From contig BORH01000011.1 in the NCBI GenBank assembly GCA_018333075.1, positions 62,001-126,000 of the forward strand: DNA of 64,000 nt. Reading direction: 5' to 3'. This DNA comes from Heyndrickxia sporothermodurans (lineage in GTDB: Bacteria > Bacillota > Bacilli > Bacillales > Bacillaceae_C). Under the pieces are notes generated by a model. That model was not told the DNA's origin and searched no databases. It saw only the letters and a program-made list of their open reading frames with translations. The translations under genes and the position numbers were made by a program. Below are positions 8,386-15,966 of the stretch, in pieces; the stretch's first letter is position 1; each line of letters opens with the position of its first letter.

Positions 8386-8682
8386 TTAAACTGTATTATT
8401 TGTTGTTTCCTTATTTCCGCTTTGTGTTTCTATATTTTTCGAAGTATTTGTATTGGAATTTGTTTCAGTTTGTAAACTAGCTTGGTTAATATGATCATCT
8501 TTGGATGTTTGTATTGGTTTTTGATTATTTTCTTTTGTATCATCGTCTATTAAACCACTTGTTGCGTTTTTAAATTCTCTTAATGTTTTACCTGCAGCTT
8601 TACCAATCTCAGGTAATTTTTTTGGACCAAAAAGAACTAATGCAACGGCACCGATAATAATTAGACTTCCTCCATTAATCAT
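8386..8682 (-). CDS. tatA: Twin-arginine translocase subunit TatA
   Basis: A 98-residue TatA-family protein that forms the pore of the twin-arginine export system with a TatC partner. It has a short N-terminal membrane helix (residues 5-17), the [23 protein letters not shown] hinge and amphipathic helix, then a polar tail rich in Thr, Asn and Gln. The start has AAGGAGG upstream. No tatC lies nearby, so it must work with a TatC encoded elsewhere. Its position between phage lysin and the att end suggests cargo carried by the element. Confidence 0.88.
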   Translation of the reverse strand: MINGGSLIIIGAVALVLFGPKKLPEIGKAAGKTLREFKNATSGLIDDDTKENNQKPIQTSKDDHINQASLQTETNSNTNTSKNIETQSGNKETTNNTV

Positions 8683-8856
8683 GAGATAACCTCCTTTTTA
8701 TCATTTAGTTTATTGTACATTAGTTGATAAAACTAATCTAATGAACTTTTATTTAAATGTTAATAGTGTTTTAAAATAAATAAAGTATTTGAATTTATTT
8801 ATCGAACTAAGTATAATCAATAGTATTCCAATGTTATTTAAGTATACTTCTTTTAA

Positions 8857-8886
8857 CCCTTCTTTAATTAAGAAGGGCCTTTTTTG
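8857..8886 (+). terminator. Intrinsic terminator in gene-poor stretch
   Basis: CCCTTCTT and AAGAAGGG arms followed by a six-T run. The 8683-9050 stretch has no recognisable gene, so the transcript it once ended appears lost. Confidence 0.6.
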
Positions 8887-9050
8887 TAAACTCGTTGATA
8901 GTTATAAGAATTAATGGCTCAACCCAAGCACAAATAAAAGATTTGAATAATCTAGACAGTAAATACTTAATAAAAATTGTGGGTTATGTAGGAATAATTT
9001 CATTGTCATTGAACAAAATACTGTTACATCATGAAATCGCGTAACACAGA

Positions 9051-9080
9051 AAAGCCCTCTCAAAAGAGAGGGGGCTTTAT
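9051..9080. terminator. Bidirectional hairpin terminator
   Basis: AAGCCCTCTC pairs with GAGAGGGGGCTT; it lies directly downstream of the leftward small gene that ends at 9082. It resembles the hairpins at 8220 and 10056. Confidence 0.6.
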
Positions 9081-9081
9081 A

Positions 9082-9276
9082 TTAGAAAATACGTCTTCTA
9101 AAGCGAAATGAAAAAACGAAAGCAATTGCAAAAAATGGAATGAATCTTCTTCTAAATGGAGATATGATGAAAATCCCTCCAGGAGGTGGGTCGCCGTCTA
9201 TTACTCCCCTATACATTCTTCCATCACGCATTCTAACTTCAACTGGTTCTCCTCTATATCTCATTAAAGGATGCAT
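9082..9276 (-). CDS. Small basic protein with SH3-like strand pattern
   Basis: A 64-residue protein with the N-terminal pattern RYRGEPVEVRMRDGRMYRGVIDG, reminiscent of small Bacillus proteins with an Sm/SH3-like beta fold, followed by PPPGG, a hydrophobic stretch and an Arg-rich end. AAAGGAGTGAT lies upstream of the ATG. Similar short basic proteins occur among sporulation-related genes, and two YjcZ-type genes lie next to it, but no function can be assigned. Confidence 0.6.
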   Translation of the reverse strand: MHPLMRYRGEPVEVRMRDGRMYRGVIDGDPPPGGIFIISPFRRRFIPFFAIAFVFSFRFRRRIF

Positions 9277-9307
9277 TTTATCACTCCTTTTTTAATTAGA
9301 TTTAATA

Positions 9308-9335
9308 AAAGGACAGATATTAGAATCTGTCCTTT
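9308..9335 (-). terminator. Terminator downstream of the first YjcZ-type gene
   Basis: A perfect stem AAAGGACAGAT / ATCTGTCCTTT, followed by T-rich sequence when read leftward. Confidence 0.65.
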
Positions 9336-9350
9336 AAAAAAGTTTTTTGC

Positions 9351-9467
9351 TTAACACCAAGCAGATAATACAATGATTAACAAAATAAATAACACAACAA
9401 TTAATACAAAAGTACTTCCGCCGTAGGATGTTCCACCATAGCTATAACCGCCAGTTCCACACCACAT
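9351..9467 (-). CDS. YjcZ-family sporulation miniprotein, 38 aa
   Basis: The protein has a Gly/Tyr/Ser N-terminus (MWCGTGGYSYGG), then the single hydrophobic helix FVLIVVLFILLIIV typical of the YjcZ family, which is known from spores and forespores of Bacillaceae. A second copy lies just upstream in the same direction. The role in spores is unknown. Recognition rests on the characteristic Gly-rich head plus VLIVVLFILLIIVG helix. Confidence 0.75.
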   Translation of the reverse strand: MWCGTGGYSYGGTSYGGSTFVLIVVLFILLIIVLSAWC

Positions 9468-9533
9468 ATTTTGTCACCACCATGCTAATTAATGTTTGTT
9501 CAAAAACATGAAAGTTGGTACATAAAGGCTTAA

Positions 9534-9632
9534 TTAATAACCACCACTCATAAATGATGCACCTACAATAATAAGCAAAATAAACAATACAACAATCAAA
9601 GCAAATGCTGAACCCATTCCAGTTCCTCCCAT
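9534..9632 (-). CDS. YjcZ-family sporulation miniprotein, 32 aa
   Basis: The product MGGTGMGSAFALIVVLFILL... ends in a short GGY tail, the canonical YjcZ layout, with a GGAGGTG ribosome site. It is followed at a distance of about 67 bases by the second copy (9351-9467), so they are probably a tandem duplication that diverged in the head region. Confidence 0.78.
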   Translation of the reverse strand: MGGTGMGSAFALIVVLFILLIIVGASFMSGGY

Positions 9633-9800
9633 AGTATTAACACCTCCTATTGATGTTTGAAGGATGCTAAATATGCAATCCTTTAAGATATAGTATGTAA
9701 GTTTAAAAATTTGTAGTGGACAAACACATAGAATAGGAAAAAAATCGTCAGCTACCTAATAGATTTATTATTTATATACATATGTCTTATTAAAAAATGG

Positions 9801-9831
9801 GTAGAGCGTATGTTATAAACATACGCTCTAC
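9801..9831. terminator. Perfect 14-bp inverted repeat
   Basis: GTAGAGCGTATGTT and AACATACGCTCTAC separated by three bases. Read leftward it is followed by ATTTTTTAA, so it can act as a terminator. The surrounding 9633-10263 stretch has no intact gene; a short frame with coding character at about 9915-10010 may be a remnant. Confidence 0.5.
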
Positions 9832-10263
9832 AAAGGTGATACTTTATGAAGTCTGGGAAGTATACGGAAGCTTAATAACAACTTATGTAGCTTAAATAAA
9901 AAGGATTGGACAAATTTCTTGTATTGCAGAAATTTGGCTTTTACATTATCATGCTTTTGCAAGCAAAGAAAATGCTGATATTATCAGCAGAATTAAAGAA
10001 AAAATGGTATAAAAAAATTTATTGTGAAAGAATAATTAAGCAGAATCCCCCACATTAAAAGCCCTCTCAATAATGAAAGGGGCGAATTCTTATTTAACTA
10101 AAGCACCCGTTAGTTTAAGTGAAACCCTTCACATTTCCATAAAAAGTTTACCATCTCTTAAGCTAATTCGATATAGAATAATTTTACGCAAATTATGTCT
10201 TTTTTATAGAAAATCTCTGAACATATATGATAATTATTCAATATAACAAATCGTTTATTGAGA

Positions 10264-10800
10264 TTAAGTGACGTTCATACTTTCTAAGATTTGTACAACT
10301 TCTTCAGTTGGAATTTTCATATCATCATTTATCCATTTTCGAATTACTTCAATGATCCCTCCTGTCGAATAAGTGAAAAAATATTCTAAATGAGTCTCAT
10401 TAGCATTTGGTAACTTTTTTTTTATTTCTGCAATTGTTATATCATGAGCAGAATTCAAAACTGTATTTAGTACATGAGAGCTATTTTTTTCATTAAATAT
10501 GATTTTACAGAGATCCTTATTTATAAGTATCAATTTTAAAAGTTCATTTAGAATATTTTGTTCTCCTGAAATATTAATTGTACTCATCATTTTCTCTATT
10601 AATTCGTCTTCAATACTTCTCATTAAATCAAAGGGATCATTATAATAAGAATAAAAAGTTCCACGATTAATATCTGCTACTTTGCAAATATCCGTAACAG
10701 TAATTTTATTTAATTTTTTTTCCTGTAGCAGCAGTAAAAATGCTTCTATAATTACCTTTTTACTATACAGTGTTCTTCGGTTTCCTGATGTACCAACCAC
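10264..10800 (-). CDS. TetR/AcrR-family transcriptional regulator
   Basis: A 178-residue regulator with an N-terminal helix-turn-helix (residues about 12-55: SKKVIIEAFLLLL, ITVTDICKVADINRGTFYSYYND) and a divergent C-terminal ligand domain of the TetR_C_7 type. It is divergent from the MMPL transporter gene, the usual arrangement for a repressor controlling an exporter, so the transporter is its likely target. The inducer is unknown. Confidence 0.88.
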   Translation of the reverse strand: MVGTSGNRRTLYSKKVIIEAFLLLLQEKKLNKITVTDICKVADINRGTFYSYYNDPFDLMRSIEDELIEKMMSTINISGEQNILNELLKLILINKDLCKIIFNEKNSSHVLNTVLNSAHDITIAEIKKKLPNANETHLEYFFTYSTGGIIEVIRKWINDDMKIPTEEVVQILESMNVT

Positions 10801-10902
10801 GTTTTTCCCTCCTACTTATTAACCAAATCACTTCAATATGTTTTTAAATGGACAAAAGATTAATAAATGATTATTTAATAACACATGTTTTCATTTTGCT
10901 TA

Positions 10903-10931
10903 TTGTTACCGTCAATTAGCTTTAATATACT
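10903..10931 (+). promoter_or_regulatory. Probable sigma-A promoter of the MMPL gene
   Basis: TTGTTA (10903-10908), 17-base spacer, TATACT (10926-10931). It lies in the 240-base divergent region, where a TetR operator is expected but no clear palindrome could be chosen. Confidence 0.45.
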
Positions 10932-11041
10932 ATGTCTATGCTATTAAATCAACAAAGTGTTCGATTAATAACCTAATGTTTAAATAATAACTAGTTGTTT
11001 TAATGTGCTGTAATTTAATATTAGATGAAAGGAAGCTGTTA

Positions 11042-13234
11042 ATGGCAAAGTATCTTTATAAATTAGGAAAATTGGCGGCAAACAATAATAAAAAAATAAT
11101 TGGAGGCTCATTAACCGTTCTCCTTGTGATAGCAATTATTGCAATGAATATGGGATCAAATTTTTCTGAGGATATGTCTATACCTGGATCAGAATCAGAA
11201 AAAGCCCTTCATCTCATTGAAAAGGAATTCCCCTCTAATACAAGTCAAGTACAGTTAGTATTTAATGCACCTGAAAATAAAACCTTAGATTCTGAAGAGA
11301 TTAATAATGTAATTACGGATACATTGAAAGTGATAAAAGAAAAAGATAGTCATATTGTTTCTGTAGCAAGCCCATTAGAGTTAGGGAATTTAAATAAAGA
11401 TAAGAATATTGGTTATGCAATTGTTACTTATAATGTACCAGCAGACAAGGTATCGGAAATATCAAAGGAAAATATTATAGAAAACATCGAAAATATACGT
11501 GATGCTGGCATTCAAACAGAACTATCTGGTGATGTTTCATTTTCTGAAATGGAAATTGGAGGAATAACAGAGGTAATTGGGGTAGTTGTTGCTTTTGTTA
11601 TATTGGCAATTACTTTTATTTCCCTATTAGCTGCTGGGTTGCCAATTATTACGGCGGTTATTGGACTAGCTATAGGAATTTTTTTAATTATGATTGGAAC
11701 AAATTATTTGGATATTACCTCAGTTTCAATAACGTTAGCAGCGATGTTGGGACTGGCAGTAGGTATTGATTATGCTCTCTTTATTATTACTCGTTTTAGA
11801 CAGCAAAGGAAAGAAGGATATTCTGTCCAAGAGTCTGTAGCAATTGCAAATGGAACAGCCGGTAGTGCTGTAGTGTTTGCTGGGATAACAGTCATCATTG
11901 CGCTCTTAGGTTTATCTGTTGCAAAAATACCATTTTTAACAATGATGGGTCTTTCTGCTGCTCTTTGCGTATTATTCGCAATATTTATTGCGATAATTGT
12001 AGTTCCAGCTTTTTTAGGTTTGATGGGACATAAAGTGGGACCAGATAGAAAAAATACTTTTTTAAGCAAAATTATTAAACGTGATAAAAAACAAACTACT
12101 CCCGATAGATGGGGAAATTTCGTAGCAAAGCGCCCGTGGAAGGTGGCGATTATTGGAATTTTACTTTTATCTATAATTGCTATTCCTATTTCCCATATGG
12201 AACTCGCATTACCAGATAACGGTTCGAAAAATAAAGAGACAACAGAAAGAAGAGCATATGATTTACTTACCAAAGCTTATGGCCCAGGCCATCTTGCAAC
12301 ATTAATTGTAGCGGCTAAAACCTCAAGCGAAACAACCAATCCACAAGTAGCAATAAGTGATACTATAGAAGAGTTAAGTGGGTTATCAAATGTAAAAAAT
12401 GTTAGTCCAGCAATTCCTGGACCTTCAGGAGAATTGTATCTTATTTCTATAACTCCAGAGACAGGAGCTGCCGATTCAGAAACAAAAGATCTTGTAAACG
12501 ATATTCGAGAAAAGGCAAAGACCTTGGAAGAATCCAATCATATAAAATTAATGGTTACAGGTACTACGGCGGTAAATATTGATATATCACAAAAACTAAG
12601 TGATGCATTACCAATATTCGCTTTGTTAATTATTGGATTTTCATTCATCTTATTAGTACTAGTATTCAGGTCTATTTTAGTTCCATTAAAAGCAGTACTA
12701 GGATTTGTACTATCTTTAGGTGCAACATTAGGATTCACTGTATTTGTTATACAAGATGGAAATTTAATTGATATATTTGGATTTCCCATTGCCTATCCTA
12801 TACTAAGCTTCTTACCAGTCATTGTGATAGGGATTTTATTTGGGTTAGCAATGGACTATGAGGTTTTTCTAGTTAGTAGAATGCGTGAAGTATTTACACA
12901 AACTGGTGATGCACGCAAAGCTGTTTTAGCGGGAATGAAAGATAGTGGCGGAGTAGTAACAGCTGCAGGATTGATTATGATTTCAGTATTTACTGGATTC
13001 ATGTTAGCTCCAGATCCGATAATTAAAGCAATGGGCTTTTCACTCACATTTGGCGTTATATTTGATGCTTTTGTAGTAAGAATGGCTATTGTACCAGCAG
13101 TGATGATCTTAATGGGAAAAGCTTCTTGGTACTTGCCAAAGTGGTTAGATAAATTACTACCAAATTTAGATATTGAGGGAGAATCATTTATGAAAGAAAT
13201 AGAAAAAAAGGGATTAAAAGGAGAAAGATGTTAA
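11042..13234 (+). CDS. MMPL-family (RND-type) transporter
   Basis: A 730-residue membrane transporter of the YdfJ/ActII-3/MmpL type. It has the two-fold RND layout: one membrane helix, an extracellular loop, five or six helices (residues about 180-340, with the MMPL motif GLAVGIDYALFIITRFR), then the repeat after residue 370 with the matching GLAMDYEVFLVSRMRE motif. The start at 11042 has AAAGGAAG eight bases upstream; an in-frame ATG at 11003 lacks this. It is divergent from a TetR regulator, which suggests an inducible export pump for lipids or hydrophobic drugs. The substrate is unknown. Confidence 0.9.
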   Translation: MAKYLYKLGKLAANNNKKIIGGSLTVLLVIAIIAMNMGSNFSEDMSIPGSESEKALHLIEKEFPSNTSQVQLVFNAPENKTLDSEEINNVITDTLKVIKEKDSHIVSVASPLELGNLNKDKNIGYAIVTYNVPADKVSEISKENIIENIENIRDAGIQTELSGDVSFSEMEIGGITEVIGVVVAFVILAITFISLLAAGLPIITAVIGLAIGIFLIMIGTNYLDITSVSITLAAMLGLAVGIDYALFIITRFRQQRKEGYSVQESVAIANGTAGSAVVFAGITVIIALLGLSVAKIPFLTMMGLSAALCVLFAIFIAIIVVPAFLGLMGHKVGPDRKNTFLSKIIKRDKKQTTPDRWGNFVAKRPWKVAIIGILLLSIIAIPISHMELALPDNGSKNKETTERRAYDLLTKAYGPGHLATLIVAAKTSSETTNPQVAISDTIEELSGLSNVKNVSPAIPGPSGELYLISITPETGAADSETKDLVNDIREKAKTLEESNHIKLMVTGTTAVNIDISQKLSDALPIFALLIIGFSFILLVLVFRSILVPLKAVLGFVLSLGATLGFTVFVIQDGNLIDIFGFPIAYPILSFLPVIVIGILFGLAMDYEVFLVSRMREVFTQTGDARKAVLAGMKDSGGVVTAAGLIMISVFTGFMLAPDPIIKAMGFSLTFGVIFDAFVVRMAIVPAVMILMGKASWYLPKWLDKLLPNLDIEGESFMKEIEKKGLKGERC

Positions 13235-13307
13235 GTTCGAATAATGCATAATGTTTTTAATTAATGGTGCTTATTTTTTATAAAAAAGTTCATCGGTCGA
13301 ATTAAAT

Positions 13308-13352
13308 AAGAGGATGTTTTGATCAATCTTTTTTCAAAGCATCCTCTTTCTG
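13308..13352 (+). terminator. Terminator after the MMPL gene
   Basis: AAGAGGATG-TTTTGA pairs with TCAAA-GCATCCTCTT, followed by a T-rich tract. The 13353-13674 stretch beyond it contains no recognised gene. Confidence 0.6.
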
Positions 13353-13674
13353 TTTGTTCATTTATCAAGGTTATTAATATCAATTTGATCAAACTTTAAT
13401 CTAAAACAACATCTTCAAATTCCATAAAAACTACATCGCTAAATAAGAGGATTAAAATACGCTTTAAATTTTGTATAGTTATTTTCTTATTGAACTAAAC
13501 TGCACGTTAGTCGAATAAGAAAAAGCTACCAAATTGGCAGCTGGATCTTAAACTCTTGCACCCTTTAGTTGAAGAATCCTTTCTTGGTATTTATTTAAAT
13601 GTACAAGATTTCTTTCATCTGAATAAAACACTGAATATTATTAATTAATTCGTATTGAAGAGGCTGCGTCTCCC

Positions 13675-13767
13675 CTAAATAACAAAAAAATCGTCGTGAA
13701 TATAAATAGTGTCGATAATTTTCTTTTTTTTTGTATTAATTATTTTGATTTCATGAAACTCTGTCAT
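13675..13767 (-). CDS. Miniprotein (30 aa) in the SOS-type operon
   Basis: The minus-strand frame MTEFHEIKIINTKKKKIIDT... ends in IHDDFFVI and has AGGAGC seven bases upstream. It lies 44 bases downstream of the 123-residue gene in the same direction and would share its LexA-type promoter. No family is recognised. Confidence 0.5.
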   Translation of the reverse strand: MTEFHEIKIINTKKKKIIDTIYIHDDFFVI

Positions 13768-13811
13768 AGGTTAGCTCCTGTCTATTTTATAATAAAGCCG
13801 AATTTAGGGGC

Positions 13812-14183
13812 TTATTCTTTGCTATCCTGAAATCTTTCATATAAATAATACCTCATTAATTCCTCAGTTCGATTACGCAATCTTGGATTAAAATATCTGT
13901 GACTTTCCTCATACCCTTTGTAAATGAAAAGGTATTGTGTGAATGTTTCTTCTGTCTTAACCTTTTCTACCTTTATTTGATGTTGTTTCATGTATCTTTT
14001 TATTACAGATAATTCTTTTTGAATGTCTATCATCGTTTCTTCTATCCACGCAATATAAGGGGCTTTCAATTTAACATCACTTTTATTAAAAACCTTTAAA
14101 TCCTTATCAAGAACAGTAAGTAACATTGGTAAATATATAGCTTTCTCGATAACGTCTTTTTCTTTTTCAGGTATATATCTCAT
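13812..14183 (-). CDS. Conserved-looking hypothetical protein divergent from yolD
   Basis: A 123-residue, helix-rich protein with a central QKELSVIKRYMKQHQIKVEKV segment and a C-terminal YFNPRLRNRTEELMRYYLYERF segment. I do not know a named family. The ATG is preceded by GGTGAGGGAG. Its promoter (TTGATT, 18, TATAAT) contains a LexA-type box, so it is probably induced by DNA damage together with the divergent yolD-like gene and the 30-residue gene downstream. Confidence 0.7.
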   Translation of the reverse strand: MRYIPEKEKDVIEKAIYLPMLLTVLDKDLKVFNKSDVKLKAPYIAWIEETMIDIQKELSVIKRYMKQHQIKVEKVKTEETFTQYLFIYKGYEESHRYFNPRLRNRTEELMRYYLYERFQDSKE

Positions 14184-14208
14184 AAATCTCCCTCACCTTT
14201 TTTCTTTA

Positions 14209-14238
14209 ATTATATACAAACATTTGTTCTTGAATCAA
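14209..14238 (-). promoter_or_regulatory. Leftward promoter with LexA (SOS) box in spacer
   Basis: Read leftward: TTGATT (14238-14233), 18 bases, TATAAT (14214-14209). The box CAAACATTTGTTCT (14217-14230) fits the Bacillus CGAAC-n4-GTTCG consensus at 8 of 10 positions and lies inside the spacer. Confidence 0.65.
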
Positions 14239-14239
14239 C

Positions 14240-14268
14240 TTGTATAAGAACGATTGTTCGCTTATGAT
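14240..14268 (+). promoter_or_regulatory. Rightward promoter with LexA (SOS) box in spacer
   Basis: TTGTAT (14240-14245), 17 bases, TATGAT (14263-14268). The box AGAACGATTGTTCG (14247-14260) matches CGAAC-n4-GTTCG at 9 of 10 positions and occupies the spacer. The two boxes are 30 bases apart centre to centre. Confidence 0.7.
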
Positions 14269-14303
14269 GAGAACAAATTTACTTTAAAGGTAGGCAATTA
14301 ATA

Positions 14304-14636
14304 ATGAGTATTAAGGATAGAGGGATGGTCAAATGGCATGGTTTTAAGATGCCTGAACATGTGGAAGGTCTTAAAGAAATGTGGATAGAAAATCAAAAAA
14401 TCAAAATGCCTATATGGGATGAAAACCAAATTGCTGAATTTGAACAATTAATCAGATACGCTAAAGACTATAATTTGTATGTAGACTTTACAATATACGA
14501 TGATGGATTTGAGAAAAAAATGCTTTGTTGTATTAAATCAATTGATCAGATAAAGAAGGAAATTAAAGTAGTTATAGAGAATAGAATAGATATAATTCAG
14601 TTTGATAAAATTTTAAATGTTTTAGTTATTGATTAG
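14304..14636 (+). CDS. YolD-like protein
   Basis: A 110-residue YolD-family protein, with the family signature IKDRGMVKWHGFKMPEHVEGL at its start. YolD genes are usually paired with uvrX, a Y-family DNA polymerase gene, in SOS-regulated modules on phages, plasmids and chromosomes, where YolD is thought to be an accessory to mutagenic repair. Here no uvrX is present; instead the gene is divergent from a 123-residue hypothetical gene. LexA-type control is indicated by the box in its promoter. The ribosome site (AGGTAGGC) is weak. Confidence 0.85.
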   Translation: MSIKDRGMVKWHGFKMPEHVEGLKEMWIENQKIKMPIWDENQIAEFEQLIRYAKDYNLYVDFTIYDDGFEKKMLCCIKSIDQIKKEIKVVIENRIDIIQFDKILNVLVID

Positions 14637-14795
14637 TATATTGGTATTAAGTGACAATAAATTTGATTAATTAACAATAAAGTTGTTTAAAAACATCAAT
14701 TATGCAATTAACGATGCTTGGAAATGAAATAAATGTTGTAACTTTCTATTTTACTGGGTATATTTTTTTATAATTATCGTAAAGGAATGACATAT

Positions 14796-15164
14796 ATGAA
14801 ATTAATTAAACGATTTATTTTAAATCGTTCTGCTGAAAAAAGACTTGCATATTTTTATGGTATGGTTGCAACTGATGAACAAGTGTGGTTACTACGCAAC
14901 AAAAATGGCGAATTTCTACTATTAGACGATGATGAAGATTATCCATTTTTACTACCTGTTTGGCCAAGCCGAAGCTTTGCGGAAATGAATGCTGTCAATT
15001 TGGATGAGTCATACGAGGCAATTAACATGCCACTTTCTACTTTTTTAGACGGTTTACTAGTTGATATTGAAAATGATGGTGGTGCCACAGCGATTTTCCC
15101 AAATGAAAACGATACAATCATTCATAAACGTGACGAAATAAAGGAAATGATTCGCAATATATAA
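14796..15164 (+). CDS. DUF2750-type protein
   Basis: A 122-residue acidic protein resembling the DUF2750 family: RLAYFYGMVATDEQVWLLRNKNGEFLL, then DDDEDYPFLLPVWPSRSFAE, the family's typical core. I chose the ATG at 14796 because AAAGGA lies nine bases upstream; the ATG at 14787 abuts this site. DUF2750 proteins are sometimes found near toxin-immunity clusters, but no toxin is recognisable here, so the function is open. Confidence 0.75.
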   Translation: MKLIKRFILNRSAEKRLAYFYGMVATDEQVWLLRNKNGEFLLLDDDEDYPFLLPVWPSRSFAEMNAVNLDESYEAINMPLSTFLDGLLVDIENDGGATAIFPNENDTIIHKRDEIKEMIRNI

Positions 15165-15204
15165 AAGTAGGATTTTCCTTACATTAATTAAACAACTATA
15201 TTTT

Positions 15205-15238
15205 AACCCGTCCTTAATTTAGAACGGGTTTCTACTTG
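15205..15238 (+). terminator. Terminator after the DUF2750 gene
   Basis: AACCCGT and ACGGGTT arms with a 12-base loop and a short T-rich tail. Confidence 0.6.
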
Positions 15239-15369
15239 TTTTAGGTTTTAAAATTTAATAATTTTATGCTCACTTTACAATTTTATTAAACTTCACAAAC
15301 TTGGAAGGATTTTTCCATGTATATACAGAACTTTCTTCCTATAAGACTTTTTGAAGGGAGATCTATTTT

Positions 15370-15651
15370 ATGAATCTTGAAAGAGCTAAAAAGATCATCA
15401 ATGAATTAAGTCATTATGTGAAATTGACGGAAGAGTATAAACCCAAAGACTTAGAAACACAGATTATTCATGAATATGCTATCTACGGGAGTATTTCCAA
15501 AGTAGTCAAATCACTAAATCAACAAGGATATACTGTGAAAAAAGAAGATATAACGAGAGTTTTAAAAAGCAAACCAGAGGATGAACTTCACTCTGTTATA
15601 AGGGGATTTTACAAGGATAAAGTGAGCACTATTAAAAATAGAAGTTATTAA
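15370..15651 (+). CDS. Hypothetical protein with HTH-like region
   Basis: A 93-residue protein. Residues about 35-70 (EYAIYGSISKVVKSLNQQGY, ITRVLKSKPEDELH) look like a winged or simple helix-turn-helix: a helix, a GS turn, a recognition-like helix, then a Lys-rich tail. No named family is recognised. The AAGGGAG ribosome site is good, and a strong terminator follows at once, so it is probably monocistronic. Confidence 0.65.
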   Translation: MNLERAKKIINELSHYVKLTEEYKPKDLETQIIHEYAIYGSISKVVKSLNQQGYTVKKEDITRVLKSKPEDELHSVIRGFYKDKVSTIKNRSY

Positions 15652-15656
15652 TATAA

Positions 15657-15683
15657 AAACCGCCCAATTGGACGGTTTATTTT
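15657..15683 (+). terminator. Terminator after the HTH-like gene
   Basis: AACCGCCC-AATT-GGACGGTT hairpin followed by TATTTTTG. Confidence 0.75.
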
Positions 15684-15738
15684 TGTGAAAGTGTTATCAT
15701 TCACTTGTAAGTCTTTCTATTCAACTGGGGATGAAATA

Positions 15739-15954
15739 TTAATCCTCCCAAACATCATCCATTAAATTTTCAATCTCTTTTCTCAATTTCCGAGTTTGGC
15801 TTTTATCTACAACATATTTTCCGTTTTTTATAACAAGTACATCCCCAACTTTTGCTTTACTAGGAATCTTACTTCTTTCAATGTCTACCATATTACCATT
15901 TTCGTCTTCGCAAACAGCAAACTTTTCTTCTAATTGGTCAATAACATATTTCAT
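15739..15954 (-). CDS. DUF3006 protein
   Basis: A 71-residue acidic/basic protein of the DUF3006 type (MKYVIDQLEEKFAVCEDENGNMVDIERSKIP, then KVGDVLVIKNGKYVVD), a small beta-rich fold. It is 12 bases downstream of the secreted metallo-hydrolase gene in the same direction. DUF3006 genes are known neighbours of stand-alone ComEC-like MBL genes in Firmicutes, so the two probably act together, although this one lacks a signal peptide. Confidence 0.82.
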   Translation of the reverse strand: MKYVIDQLEEKFAVCEDENGNMVDIERSKIPSKAKVGDVLVIKNGKYVVDKSQTRKLRKEIENLMDDVWED

Positions 15955-15966
15955 TAAATCACAACC

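Noticed and set aside
9895-10018. Short frame with coding-like text (CIAEIWLLHYHAFASKENADII)
   Set aside because: It has no start or ribosome site and a stop just upstream; possibly gene debris, not annotated as a gene.
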